This document shows, piece by piece, positions 50,501-58,270 of a stretch of 59,191 nt of DNA. Position numbers and translations under genes: made by a program. Source of the stretch: Brevibacillus panacihumi (lineage in GTDB: Bacteria > Bacillota > Bacilli > Brevibacillales > Brevibacillaceae); the NCBI RefSeq assembly GCF_003710985.1, contig NZ_RHHT01000009.1, positions 1 to 59,191 on the forward strand, written 5' to 3'. The notes under the pieces are model-generated. The model had not been told where the DNA came from, made no database searches, and saw only the letters and a list, made by a program, of their open reading frames with translations. Every line of letters begins with the position of its first letter. The stretch's first letter is position 1.

Positions 50501-50733
50501 GGATTGTTCAGGTCTACCTTCGTGACCATAATCGTAGCTGGTTGACCATCAAAAGACTTCGTATATTTGAATAATGTAGTTCCTTCTCCGATCGGCGTTT
50601 GCCATACCATTTGCAAAGCATTCGTTTCCGCCCTAGCCTGCGCGACCTGAACCGCCAATGGCGCAAACGGAACAAAAGCTCCCCAGGCCATCGTGCTGGC
50701 CGTGAGCAGCATTACGACTTTCCGCGCTCTCAT
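47587..50733 (-). CDS. SLH-anchored phosphodiester glycosidase (NAGPA-domain) surface protein
   Basis: 1048 residues, exported. Signal peptide to about residue 35. The NAGPA domain spans ~60-400, with VAAINADFFNMSKRGAPFGIV, LNARTAVGVSQDG and AVNFDGGGSTTMAVR. An Ig-like domain follows (~425-490), then Ig/carbohydrate-binding-like beta domains (~490-760), and three C-terminal SLH domains (~875-1048; PLTRAQFVTLLARTF, PVTRAEAAVILDRLL, KATTRAVCVVALYRIL). NAGPA domains hydrolyse GlcNAc-1-phosphodiester links, so it may trim or remodel wall-polymer or phosphodiester-linked sugars on the surface; the substrate is inferred. ATG follows GAGAGGAG. Its 437-bp upstream region holds repeat copy A. Confidence 0.9.
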   Translation of the reverse strand: MRARKVVMLLTASTMAWGAFVPFAPLAVQVAQARAETNALQMVWQTPIGEGTTLFKYTKSFDGQPATIMVTKVDLNNPYVEVKPVYGTKGKLTDRQSITQMARETGAVAAINADFFNMSKRGAPFGIVMKDQQVISSMGLISYWYSLGITSDKTALVEKFGFNGKVTAPNGTAFPLQGINKEEYNPSDGRKSHQNQLNMYTPAFGQSSLGAISGYKDVVEVLFIDNVATEVRVNQPGFYIPYNGYVLWGHGTAAEFLKQHFPVGSTAKVDYQTTPLNHEWMQAVGGNILLVDQGKALTSFQADKSITSLNARTAVGVSQDGKTLYMVTIDGNKGVYLDELARIMAELGSFRAVNFDGGGSTTMAVRMLGETHANLANRPSGGTERRVPTGLAVYNTAPTGELRGFQIDVPTDLLIGQTVNLTASKGYDIHYQPYALNPSQVTWESDAGTVDGQRFTPTRSGSITITGRSGNVAQSKAIQVVSGQDIQQIVVSPNPVTVAPGQALTLDIKLKTKKGATLAASPQSVKVSVDSDIATVNDQLQLVAGDQPGNGTLTVSYDGAVTRVPFAVGQFEQPWLTFDNQVGMYHAALPASISSAGSFSAVSEPVFRTKKAAKLVYNFSGAPSSEMRIAYGVLGSKPVTIPGQPIGLGLWVYGDQSRHWLRAEVIDANGKPVYVDLAKEIDWTGWKQVKGYFPGGVAYPLQLKSIYVVDQANDGITHDQGTLYFDEASLLLPNQTAQPKGSIVVPELPGSLSLGHELDLKYSLVQTAAFLDSAVIEVDSIVDQQIPGYVPADYSFTIKPGDAKSGEELSSSTVPIQLTLAPKNWIPGKGIGLLYVNEVSKTLDPLLGTVNAQGEWVYEVNSFGKYVPYYLDQAGSAFTDIANHYAKAEITYMANQGYVKGLTETTFGPEVPLTRAQFVTLLARTFEWDLPATPKLGFKDQVPAYAQGAVQVAVSKGLVKGYTDNTFRPDQPVTRAEAAVILDRLLNKKGSGKTLADAKKLPAWATSSINNMVGLGLIDPLSGKYEPNKATTRAVCVVALYRILHLNK

Positions 50734-50957
50734 GTTGGTGACTCCTCTCCGTTTCCCGAACTGTTGTTATCTTTCAGCGATTTCCTTCACGCTGACGCTC
50801 TCATAAGATGGCAGACAGCTATAAGTTAGACGCATGAGCTAGATTGATAGTTTCGGTAGATCTCTATTTTCTGTCCTTACAAATGATGACAAATCTTTTG
50901 AATCACATGGCAACGTTTCCCTGCGTCCTTTTGTATGGTGGACTACAAGCTTCAGTG

Positions 50958-51091
50958 GTGGGGGAGGAAAAAGGGAAAACGCTTCAGGCGGGTTGGGATC
51001 TTCTATGGGGGTCGGCCTGGCCGGCTCCACTCCAAAGGCGGAACCGCGGCCAAAAGCAGCCACTTCGAAGAAGTGGTTCAAGGTTGGCCGC
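50958..51091. repeat. Dispersed intergenic repeat, copy A (right part missing)
   Basis: It starts at GGGGGAGGAAAAAGGG and runs to TTGGCCGC. It shares with copies B and C the core ACTCCAAAGGCGGAACCGCG (here 51029-51048). Stem GCGGCCAA (51046-51053) pairs with TTGGCCGC (51084-51091), enclosing CCACTTC/GAAGTGG. The outer partners present in copy B are absent. It sits between mnaA and the NAGPA/SLH gene. Confidence 0.85.
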
Positions 51092-51114
51092 TGAGCCTCC
51101 CGTTTTTTTGGAAC

Positions 51115-51151
51115 GCAAAAAACCGCCCGGCGATGTGTCAACCAGACGGTT
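51115..51151 (-). terminator. Terminator of mnaA
   Basis: On the minus strand AACCGTCTGG (51151-51142) pairs with CCGGGCGGTT (51130-51121), wobbles included, followed by TTTT. It is 20 bp behind the mnaA stop. Confidence 0.85.
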
Positions 51152-51170
51152 TGGAATAGATTGTCCAATT

Positions 51171-52322
51171 TTATGATTGACCTGGCACAAAAGGAGCAGG
51201 CCGCTCCGCGCGCAGACCGTAGTGATGAAGGATCGCCTCGACGATTCGGCGAGACGCTTCCCCATCGCCGTATGGATTCGCCGCGTGGGCCATCGCGTCA
51301 TACGCCTGTTGGTCAGTCAGCAGTTCTTTCGTCAATCGGTACACTTGCTCTTCGTCCGTTCCGGCCAACTTCAATGTACCTGCTGCAATCCCCTCGGGAC
51401 GCTCTGTCGTGTCACGCAGCACCAGGACAGGAACTCCCAATGAAGGCGCTTCTTCCTGTACCCCGCCTGAATCGGTAAGGATCAGGTGCGCGCGGCGAGC
51501 GAAGTTGTGGAAATCAAAAGCATCCAACGGATCAATCAGAGAGATTCGTTCATGATCGCCTAACAATTCCTGTGCGACCTCCTGCACAGCAGGATTCAGA
51601 TGCACCGGATACACAACTGCGATCTCCGGATGCTCGTCCACGATGCGTCGAACCGCACGGAAGATCCGGCGCATGGGTTCACCGAGATTTTCCCTGCGGT
51701 GAGCGGTCATCAGCACCAATTTATAATCGGCGAAACGATCGAGGACAGGGTGCGTGTAATCCTCGCGCACAGTGGTTTTCAGCGCATCAATCGCTGTGTT
51801 GCCCGTGATGTAGATGGCATCCTCCGGCTTGTTTTCGCGTCTCAGATTGTCTGCTGACCCATCTGTTGGCGAGAAGTGAAGGTCAGCCATCACACCCGTC
51901 AGTTGGCGGTTCATCTCTTCCGGGAACGGCGAGTACTTGTCCCATGTGCGCAAACCGGCCTCTACATGGCCGATCGCTACCTGATTGTAAAAAGCAGCCA
52001 GACTGGCGACAAACGTCGTCGACGTATCGCCGTGAACGAGTACGATGTCCGGCTTTACTTCCTTGATCACCGCATCGAGGCTTTGCAGCGCACGTGTCGT
52101 CACATCGATCAGCGTCTGCCGGTCTTTCATGATGTTCAAATCATAATCAGGGGTAATGTCAAAAATCTCCAGGACCTGGTCCAGCATTTGACGATGTTGG
52201 GCGGTCACACAAACAACCGACTCGATCTGTTCACTATGTTTTTTTAATTCATGAACCAGTGGAGCCATCTTAATCGCTTCCGGACGCGTGCCAAATACCG
52301 TCATTACTTTACATGTCTTCAT
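51171..52322 (-). CDS. mnaA: UDP-N-acetylglucosamine 2-epimerase (non-hydrolysing)
   Basis: 383 residues, GT-B-like fold. Motifs: TVFGTRPEAIKMAPLV, VVCVTAQHRQMLDQVLEIF, VHGDTSTTFVASLAAFY, HVEAGLRTWDKYSPFPEEMNRQL, TAHRRENLGEPM, and LTDSGGVQEEAPSLGVPVLVLRDTTERPEG. It interconverts UDP-GlcNAc and UDP-ManNAc, the donor for TagA (17 kb) and for wall polymer. It lies 21 bp after upp and is probably co-transcribed with it. Confidence 0.96.
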   Translation of the reverse strand: MKTCKVMTVFGTRPEAIKMAPLVHELKKHSEQIESVVCVTAQHRQMLDQVLEIFDITPDYDLNIMKDRQTLIDVTTRALQSLDAVIKEVKPDIVLVHGDTSTTFVASLAAFYNQVAIGHVEAGLRTWDKYSPFPEEMNRQLTGVMADLHFSPTDGSADNLRRENKPEDAIYITGNTAIDALKTTVREDYTHPVLDRFADYKLVLMTAHRRENLGEPMRRIFRAVRRIVDEHPEIAVVYPVHLNPAVQEVAQELLGDHERISLIDPLDAFDFHNFARRAHLILTDSGGVQEEAPSLGVPVLVLRDTTERPEGIAAGTLKLAGTDEEQVYRLTKELLTDQQAYDAMAHAANPYGDGEASRRIVEAILHHYGLRAERPAPFVPGQS

Positions 52323-52343
52323 CGGATTTTTCCTCTCCTACTG

Positions 52344-52973
52344 CTACTTTGTACCGTACAGGCGGTCTCCCGCATCCCCCAAACCTGGAACAATATAACC
52401 GTGATCATTCAATTGCTCGTCAATTGCCGCAACGTAGATGTCTACGTCCGGGTGCTCATCCTGCACCATTTTGATTCCTTCCGGAGCCGCAATCAGACAC
52501 ATCAGCTTCAAGTTTTTCGCACCGCGTTTTTTCAGAGCCTCAATGGCCGCTACGGCAGACCCGCCTGTCGCCAGCATCGGATCGATGACGATCAGCTCGC
52601 GTTCTGCTACGTCCGTTGGCAGCTTGACGTAATACTCAACTGGCTGCAGGGTTTCTGGATCTCGGTAAAGCCCCACATGACCCACTTTCGCTGCCGGGAT
52701 CAGCTTCAACAGACCGTCCACCATGCCGAGACCCGCACGCAGGATCGGAACCAGCCCTACCTTTTTCCCAGCAATGACGTTGGACTTGCAAGTCGCTACA
52801 GGTGTCTCGATCGTTGTTTCCTCCAGCGGCATTTCACGGGTAATTTCATATCCCATCAAAGTCGCTACCTCATCCACCAATTCACGAAACTCTTTGGTTC
52901 CGGTGTTTTTGTCGCGAATATACGTCACTTTATGCTGAATCAGCGGGTGGTCAAACACATATACACGGCTCAT
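52344..52973 (-). CDS. upp: Uracil phosphoribosyltransferase
   Basis: 209 residues; salvages uracil with PRPP to UMP. The PRPP loop [19 protein letters not shown] and the uracil-binding C-terminus [25 protein letters not shown] are present. ATG with GGAGG six bases upstream. A strong promoter stands at 53009-53037. Confidence 0.97.
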   Translation of the reverse strand: MSRVYVFDHPLIQHKVTYIRDKNTGTKEFRELVDEVATLMGYEITREMPLEETTIETPVATCKSNVIAGKKVGLVPILRAGLGMVDGLLKLIPAAKVGHVGLYRDPETLQPVEYYVKLPTDVAERELIVIDPMLATGGSAVAAIEALKKRGAKNLKLMCLIAAPEGIKMVQDEHPDVDIYVAAIDEQLNDHGYIVPGLGDAGDRLYGTK

Positions 52974-53008
52974 GTACGTTCCTCCGTTTTCCTATCAATA
53001 TCTTTATC

Positions 53009-53037
53009 ATAATAGCGAACGAGTTTGCTGACGTCAA
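53009..53037 (-). promoter_or_regulatory. Sigma-A promoter of upp-mnaA
   Basis: Minus strand: TTGACG (53037-53032), a 17-bp spacer, TATTAT (53014-53009), 36 bp before upp. It places repeat copy B upstream of, not within, the upp transcript. Confidence 0.7.
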
Positions 53038-53068
53038 TTTGCGTAATCTTCTTACAGATATATGGCAT

Positions 53069-53277
53069 AGGGGGAGGAAAAAGGGGAAAATGCTTCATGC
53101 GGGTTGGGATCTTTGCTGGGGGCGTCTCAGGGTCGGCTGCACTCCAAAGGCGGAACCGCGACCAAAAGCAGCCACTTCGAAGAAGTGGTTCAAGGTTGGT
53201 CGCTAAAAGCGTGTTCCGCCTTTTCCGCTCCGCCTGGGTGAAGATCCCAAATGCATTCGATTTTCCCCTTTTTCCTC
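53069..53277. repeat. Dispersed intergenic repeat, copy B: nested palindrome
   Basis: Five nested arm pairs: an 18-bp perfect arm GAGGAAAAAGGGGAAAAT (53074-53091) with its complement (53260-53277); TTGGGATCTT (53104-53113) with AAGATCCCAA (53241-53250); AAAGGCGGAA (53146-53155) with TTCCGCCTTT (53214-53223); GCGACCAA (53158-53165) with TTGGTCGC (53196-53203); and the apical CCACTTC (53172-53178) with GAAGTGG (53182-53188). It lies between the glyA terminator and the upp promoter and has no convincing coding frame. Confidence 0.9.
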
Positions 53278-53340
53278 GGCCAGCTTCCCTTTATCCTCCA
53301 GAGTCTGGATGTGGGTTTCTCATAGAGGTCTTACAAATAC

Positions 53341-53384
53341 AAAAAAGCTGGCCCCCGGCAGTTGAACTACCGAGGGTCAGCCAT
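53341..53384 (-). terminator. Terminator of glyA
   Basis: On the minus strand GCTGACCCTCGG and CCGGGGGCCAGC pair with minor bulging and are followed by six T, about 26 bp after the glyA stop. Confidence 0.85.
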
Positions 53385-53409
53385 CTTAAGCTTTCGTTTC
53401 GTTTTATGG

Positions 53410-54660
53410 TTAAATAGTCAGTCCTGCATACATCGGGAAGCGTTGGCACAACGCTGCTACGCGCTGGCGAGCTTCGTCGTGTTTCGCCGCATCTTCCGGG
53501 TTTTTCAGAGTGAGCGCGATGATAGCAGCTACTTCTTTCATTGCTTCCTCGTCAAATCCGCGGCTGGTTACAGCAGGGGTCCCCATGCGCACGCCGCTGG
53601 TCACGAACGGGCTTTCGGAATCGTAAGGAATAGTGTTTTTATTGGTGGTGATGTTGACTTCATCCAGCAGATGCTCTGCCACTTTTCCGGTCAGACCGAT
53701 CTTGCTTACATCTATCAGTACGAGATGGTTGTCGGTACCGCCGGAGACGAGTGTCAGTCCTTCCGCTTGCAAGGCTTCCGCAAAAGCTGCCGCGTTTTTC
53801 ACGATGCGTGCAGCATAATCCTTGAAGTCAGGCTGCAGCGCTTCTCCGAAGGCCACAGCCTTCGCCGCGATCACATGCATCAACGGACCGCCTTGGACAC
53901 CAGGGAATACCGACTTGTCGATTGCTTTGGCGAACTCTTCTTTGCACAGGATCAGACCGCCGCGAGGACCGCGCAGAGTTTTGTGAGTCGTAGAAGTGAC
54001 GAAATGCGCATAAGGCACTGGGTTAGGATGCAGACCAGCCGCTACCAGACCAGCGATATGGGCCATGTCTACCATGAAATAGGCGCCGACTTCATCAGCG
54101 ATCTCACGGAATTTGGCAAAATCAATGGTGCGCGGATAGGCGCTCGCACCAGCTACGATCAATTTCGGCTTGTGCTCCAATGCTTTTGCACGGACATCCT
54201 CGTAGTTGATACGATGATCGTTTTGATCTACACCGTACTCCACGAAATTATACAGCGAACCGGAGAAGTTAACCGGGCTTCCGTGTGTCAGGTGACCACC
54301 GTGGGACAGATTCATCCCCAGAACCGTATCTCCCGGCTTCAAGATGGTGAAGTATACGGCCATGTTGGCTTGGGCGCCGGAGTGCGGCTGTACGTTGGCA
54401 TGCTCTGCACCAAACAGTTCTTTTACACGGTCACGGGCAATGTTCTCCGCGATGTCCACGTATTCGCATCCGCCGTAATAGCGGCGGCCTGGGTAACCTT
54501 CTGCATACTTGTTGGTCAGTACGGTGCCCATGGCTTCCATGACAGCCTCGCTGACAAAGTTTTCAGACGCAATCAGCTCGATTTTGTCACGCTGTCTCCC
54601 GAGCTCCAATTGAATGGCTTCCAAAATTTGCGGGTCCTGTTTGCGTAGATGATCTAACAT
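53410..54660 (-). CDS. glyA: Serine hydroxymethyltransferase
   Basis: 416 residues, PLP enzyme of fold type I. Motifs: [61 protein letters not shown] [12 protein letters not shown], and the PLP Lys in [15 protein letters not shown]. It moves the serine hydroxymethyl group to tetrahydrofolate, giving glycine. The ywlG-glyA-upp order matches B. subtilis. Separate from upp by its terminator. Confidence 0.97.
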   Translation of the reverse strand: MLDHLRKQDPQILEAIQLELGRQRDKIELIASENFVSEAVMEAMGTVLTNKYAEGYPGRRYYGGCEYVDIAENIARDRVKELFGAEHANVQPHSGAQANMAVYFTILKPGDTVLGMNLSHGGHLTHGSPVNFSGSLYNFVEYGVDQNDHRINYEDVRAKALEHKPKLIVAGASAYPRTIDFAKFREIADEVGAYFMVDMAHIAGLVAAGLHPNPVPYAHFVTSTTHKTLRGPRGGLILCKEEFAKAIDKSVFPGVQGGPLMHVIAAKAVAFGEALQPDFKDYAARIVKNAAAFAEALQAEGLTLVSGGTDNHLVLIDVSKIGLTGKVAEHLLDEVNITTNKNTIPYDSESPFVTSGVRMGTPAVTSRGFDEEAMKEVAAIIALTLKNPEDAAKHDEARQRVAALCQRFPMYAGLTI

Positions 54661-54713
54661 CGGTTAATCTCCTCCTCAATACTTCCTTGTTATATGGCTT
54701 GTCCCTTTTTGGG

Positions 54714-55283
54714 TCAGGTACAACTTTGGTTGGGGATGGTGCGTTCGTAGACAGCCCTCGCCCCGCCGATCAGCTTGGGACGAGTCCGCGCCGCCGTCAG
54801 ATGGGCTTCTCCGATCTGGCGCAACGCAGGACGTACCGGAACAGCTACGTGCTTAAGATGCATGCCGATCAAGGTATCGCCTATATCGATCCCGGCATGC
54901 GCCTGTATGTGCTCGACAACGACCGCATCCTCGAGCTGTGTAAAGGCATGGGCAGCCATCGAGCCGCCTGCACTCGGGACTGGAATGACAGAGACCTCGG
55001 TCCAGCCGTGCCGCTCCATCACGCTTCGCTTAGTCACCAAAGCCCTGTTCAAATGTTCACAACATTGAAAGGCGACCTCGAAGCCGATCCGTTCCTGGAC
55101 GGAGTGAATCCCTCGATACAGGGCGGCAGCCACCTCCTGGCTGCCTGCCTTCCCGATATGCTTGCCAACCACCTCACTGGTGCTGCAGCCGATCACCAGA
55201 ATCTGCCCGGCAGTCAATGCCGCCAGCGCAGCCACTTCCTCCACAACCTCGCGAACCTGTCTTTCAATGGCTGCCAGATCCAC
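54714..55283 (-). CDS. ywlG: UPF0340/DUF436 protein YwlG
   Basis: About 189 residues. Family motifs: ILVIGCSTSEVVGKHIGKAGS, FQCCEHLNRALVTKR, VIPVPSAGGSMAAHAF and HAGIDIGDTLIGMHLKHVAVPVR. Function unknown. GTG 55283 is chosen because GAGGAGTGA is five bases upstream; GTG 55292 falls within that site. It lies 12 bp after rpiB in the ywlE-rpiB-ywlG-glyA cluster conserved in bacilli. Confidence 0.88.
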   Translation of the reverse strand: MDLAAIERQVREVVEEVAALAALTAGQILVIGCSTSEVVGKHIGKAGSQEVAAALYRGIHSVQERIGFEVAFQCCEHLNRALVTKRSVMERHGWTEVSVIPVPSAGGSMAAHAFTQLEDAVVVEHIQAHAGIDIGDTLIGMHLKHVAVPVRPALRQIGEAHLTAARTRPKLIGGARAVYERTIPNQSCT

Positions 55284-55295
55284 TGCCTTCACTCC

Positions 55296-55739
55296 TCACC
55301 GATTTGCTTCGATCTGTTTAATTTTTTCAACGCGTCGCTCATGACGTCCGCCCTGAAAATCCGTCTCCAGCCAAATCTTCACGATATCCAACGCCAGACC
55401 CGGGCCAATCACCCGCTCCCCCATCGCCAGCATATTGGTATCGTTATGCTCTCTGGTCGCTTTGGCAGAAAACGTATCATGGACCAACGCACAACGAATT
55501 CCTGGGACTTTGTTGGCAGCAATCGACATGCCGATTCCCGTCCCGCAAATCAGAATCCCGCGGTCAAACTCCCCAGCGGCTACCTTTTTTGCTACCGGAA
55601 GGGCGTAGTCCGGATAATCCACCGACTCTTCACAGGTGCAGCCAAAGTCTTCTACCTCGATGTCTGTTGTAGCCAACCATTTTCTGATTTCTTCCTTCAG
55701 TCTATATCCACCATGATCAGCAGCAATCGCTACCTTCAT
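55296..55739 (-). CDS. rpiB: Ribose-5-phosphate isomerase B
   Basis: 147 residues. RpiB/LacAB motifs: AIAADHGGYRLKEEI, SVDYPDYALPVAKKV, ILICGTGIGMSIAANKVPGIRCALVHD and REHNDTNMLAMGERV, with the catalytic Cys in CGTGIGMS. It interconverts ribose-5-P and ribulose-5-P. A possible promoter lies upstream (TTGGTT at 55869-55864, 16 bp, TATGAT at 55847-55842). Confidence 0.94.
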   Translation of the reverse strand: MKVAIAADHGGYRLKEEIRKWLATTDIEVEDFGCTCEESVDYPDYALPVAKKVAAGEFDRGILICGTGIGMSIAANKVPGIRCALVHDTFSAKATREHNDTNMLAMGERVIGPGLALDIVKIWLETDFQGGRHERRVEKIKQIEANR

Positions 55740-55887
55740 CCGTCATCCCTCGCTTGTATCATGATTGCAAACTATTATACATCATTTTTCTCCAAGTAAA
55801 AAGCTAACATTCTTCCGTTTTTTTCTTTTAATGTTCGTACTATCATAGCAAACAAGGCTCTGGAACCAAGCCAGAACCTCGGCATTC

Positions 55888-56343
55888 TTATGATTCACGA
55901 ATACGTTTCATGGTATCAGAAAGCATGTCCACCAGCTCCTCGATCTCGACCGCGCATCGGCGATAATCCTCCAGGCTTCCGCCATAGGGATCAGCAATGT
56001 CCGCGTAGCCTTCCACACCGATGAACTCTCGCAGCGTGTACACTTTCTCCCTCGCTTCGGGGAAATAGGTTTGTATCGCCTGCTTATGACTCGCTGTCAT
56101 GGTCAGGATCAAATCGGACCACGCCAGGAGCTCCCCATTCAGCCGGGTGGATGTGTGCTCGCTATCGATTCCCCGTTCCTGCAAGACCTGAATAGCGTGA
56201 GTAGATGCAGGCTGTCCATCGTAGGCTGCTACACCTGCCGAGCGCACCTCAAATCCTTCTCCTTGTGTCTTGGCACGGAACAAGGCCTCTGCCATCGGAC
56301 TGCGGCAAGTATTTCCCGTACAGACAAACAGAATTTTTTTCAC
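55888..56343 (-). CDS. ywlE: Low-molecular-weight phosphatase, YwlE-type protein-arginine phosphatase
   Basis: 151 residues. The P-loop is FVCTGNTCRSPMAEAL (C-x5-R). Thr after Asn is the residue known to give arginine-phosphate preference in YwlE, where tyrosine phosphatases have Ile. General-acid Asp in DIADPYGGSLEDY. It probably reverses McsB arginine phosphorylation. Start GTG 56343 has AAGGAGGA seven bases upstream. A weak hairpin (AGGTTCTGG / CCAGAGCCT, 55879-55855) follows. Confidence 0.88.
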   Translation of the reverse strand: MKKILFVCTGNTCRSPMAEALFRAKTQGEGFEVRSAGVAAYDGQPASTHAIQVLQERGIDSEHTSTRLNGELLAWSDLILTMTASHKQAIQTYFPEAREKVYTLREFIGVEGYADIADPYGGSLEDYRRCAVEIEELVDMLSDTMKRIRES

Positions 56344-56374
56344 GATTCGCTCCTCCTTTGCCCACGACATACCA

Positions 56375-56935
56375 TTACATCACAAATTTTAACCCAAAAC
56401 CTATCAAAATAAGACCACCTATTATTTCACTGTAATCGCCAAGCCAACCTCCCACACTCCGCCCGAGGAGCAGACCACAGTACGACATGGCTGTACCCAT
56501 CAGTCCAAATAACGAGATGGCAAGAATTTTGTTCACTTCCATCAGACCAAAGGAAACTCCTACTGTCAAGGCATCCAGACTGACGCTGAATGCGAAAAGC
56601 AGCAAGCCGAAACCTGTCGTCCGCAAGACGCTTTTCTGGTCTCCATTGCCAAACCCGTTCCATAGCATATGTACGCCCAGGAGGATTAGCACCCCTCCCC
56701 CAAAGAAGACAGCAATATCTCCGACCAGCTCGGACAAGTACGCTCCAATGGCAATGCCGAATATGGGCATGGCAATGTGAAAAAGTCCAATTGTAATACT
56801 CACTCGCACAATTTCCCGCAAGCGAATTCCCACCATGCCAACGCCAATCCCCAGCGAAAAGGCATCCATACCGAGCGCAAAGGCGATCATGAGCAAGGTC
56901 AGGAATTGTCCCCATTGATACAAGGCCAGGTCCAA
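56375..56935 (-). CDS. mntP: Manganese efflux pump MntP
   Basis: 186 residues, six membrane helices in two inverted halves. Metal-binding Asp motifs are ALGMDAFSLGIGVGM (half 1) and AFSVSLDALTVGVSFGL (half 2). It exports Mn2+. In other genera mntP is often controlled by a yybP-ykoY riboswitch, but none is visible in the 55-bp gap to ywlC. It is probably part of the ywlC-mntP-ywlE unit. Confidence 0.93.
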   Translation of the reverse strand: MDLALYQWGQFLTLLMIAFALGMDAFSLGIGVGMVGIRLREIVRVSITIGLFHIAMPIFGIAIGAYLSELVGDIAVFFGGGVLILLGVHMLWNGFGNGDQKSVLRTTGFGLLLFAFSVSLDALTVGVSFGLMEVNKILAISLFGLMGTAMSYCGLLLGRSVGGWLGDYSEIIGGLILIGFGLKFVM

Positions 56936-56990
56936 TGCGCCTCCCCCTCCTGTCCTTTCACCTTATGCGGACAAGGAAGAGTTTAGACGC

Positions 56991-58082
56991 TTACACAGAC
57001 AAGATCCGGCCCCCTGCTGCCTTTTCAAGGCGGTTCATCACAGCCATCCCCAAGCCGACGCGAGGAAAGGTCTCGGAGACGATGTACTGAACCTTTTCTT
57101 CGTCAAATTTTCGCAGGACAGCGTACAATTGCTGGGCAACCTGGTCAAGATGATCAGCAGAGCCCACAGACAGGACCACGTCGGCATCCGCGTTTTGCTC
57201 CCAATAGGCGGCAGAGGCGTCCGTCACAAGCACACCTGTGCGCAGTCCATTCTCTTTGGCGGAACGCAGCATGTCTGCCTGCCGTACTCGGACATGGCCG
57301 GGGGTACCCTCGACCAGCCACATTTCTCCTTCGGGAGCATAATGCGTATATTTCATACCGGGCGCACGGGGCGTCTCTACCGCTCCCACCTGGAAGGAAG
57401 GATCCAGCTCCACCGGACCAATCACTTCTTCCAACTGCTCTTTTGTTACGCCACCCGGCCGCAGGATGACAGGGGGATCTACCGTAACATCGATCACCGT
57501 CGACTCGACGCCGACCCCAGTCGGACCTCCGTCCAGCACTCCTGCCACCCGTCCGTTCAGATCTGTCATCACATGATCCGCCGTAGTCGGACTGGGCCTG
57601 CCGGAACGATTGGCGCTGGGAGCGGCAATCGGTACGCCGGCTTCTCTAATCAACGCCAACGCCAACGGATGGTCCGGCATTCGCACACCGACAGAATCAA
57701 GACCAGCTGTCACCAACGATGCTACACGATCCGTCTTTGGCAGGATGATCGTCAAGGGTCCCGGCCAAAATGCTTCCATCAGACGATCTCCTTTTTCCGG
57801 GACATCGCGGGCCACCGTAGACAGCTGGTCTTTATCCCCAATATGCACAATCAGCGGATTATCACTCGGACGCCCTTTTGCTAAAAATATCTTCTCCACG
57901 GATTCGTTCGACAATGCATTGGCTCCCAATCCGTACACGGTCTCGGTCGGAAAAGCGACCACTTCTCCATCTCGCAGCAATCTGGCTGCGTCCACAATCT
58001 GTGAACAACTCTGTATTTTTTCCACATCATTTTCCACATCGTTATCCACAATCCATACCTGTGTCGCTTCATGCAAATCCAT
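56991..58082 (-). CDS. ywlC: Threonylcarbamoyl-AMP synthase (TsaC/Sua5 family, YwlC)
   Basis: 363 residues. The YrdC domain (~30-210) has GEVVAFPTETVYGLGANAL, KIFLAKGRPSDNPLIVHI, FWPGPLTIIL, PIAAPSANRSGRPSPTTADHV and VESTVIDV. The C-terminal Sua5 domain (~250-360) begins after RAPGMKYTHYAPE. It makes threonylcarbamoyl-AMP for the t6A37 tRNA modification. ATG 58082 has AAAGGA eight bases upstream. The N-terminus holds a short repeat, DNDVENDVEK, whose DNA (12-bp unit) creates DnaA-box-like sequences. A sigma-A promoter is at 58129-58157. Confidence 0.94.
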   Translation of the reverse strand: MDLHEATQVWIVDNDVENDVEKIQSCSQIVDAARLLRDGEVVAFPTETVYGLGANALSNESVEKIFLAKGRPSDNPLIVHIGDKDQLSTVARDVPEKGDRLMEAFWPGPLTIILPKTDRVASLVTAGLDSVGVRMPDHPLALALIREAGVPIAAPSANRSGRPSPTTADHVMTDLNGRVAGVLDGGPTGVGVESTVIDVTVDPPVILRPGGVTKEQLEEVIGPVELDPSFQVGAVETPRAPGMKYTHYAPEGEMWLVEGTPGHVRVRQADMLRSAKENGLRTGVLVTDASAAYWEQNADADVVLSVGSADHLDQVAQQLYAVLRKFDEEKVQYIVSETFPRVGLGMAVMNRLEKAAGGRILSV

Positions 58083-58182
58083 CGATAAATTCCTTTCTCT
58101 CGCTCGTTTCATAACCAGTAGTGACTTTAGTATAGTGTTGCCTTTTAAAGTTTTCAACAGGCTGTGGGTAACTTGTGTATAA
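58018..58182. promoter_or_regulatory. Cluster of DnaA-box-like 9-mers around the ywlC promoter
   Basis: TTATCCACA (perfect box) at 58042-58050. TTTTCCACA (one mismatch) at 58018-58026 and 58030-58038. On the minus strand, TTATACACA at 58182-58174 and TTACCCACA at 58171-58163, one mismatch each. They bracket the promoter at 58129-58157. Confidence 0.6.
58129..58157 (-). promoter_or_regulatory. Sigma-A promoter of ywlC
   Basis: Minus strand: TTGAAA (58157-58152), a 17-bp spacer, TATACT (58134-58129), 46 bp before the start codon. Confidence 0.7.
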
Positions 58183-58270
58183 CTTTTTCCCTTTCGGTGG
58201 AAAAGAAGGTTTGTAGTATGATAGCGATAGAAGCTGATTCTTCATCCCAAAGAAAGGATTGAACGTCCCT

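Noticed and set aside
50839..51176. Frames of about 110 codons across repeat copy A
   Set aside because: They run through the hairpin repeat and the mnaA terminator; the frame is not kept in copies B and C.
53286..53340. Further structure between repeat copy B and the glyA terminator
   Set aside because: No inverted repeat, promoter or coding frame could be supported.
56936..56990. Manganese (yybP-ykoY) riboswitch before mntP
   Set aside because: The 55-bp gap to ywlC is too short and shows no matching three-way-junction sequence.
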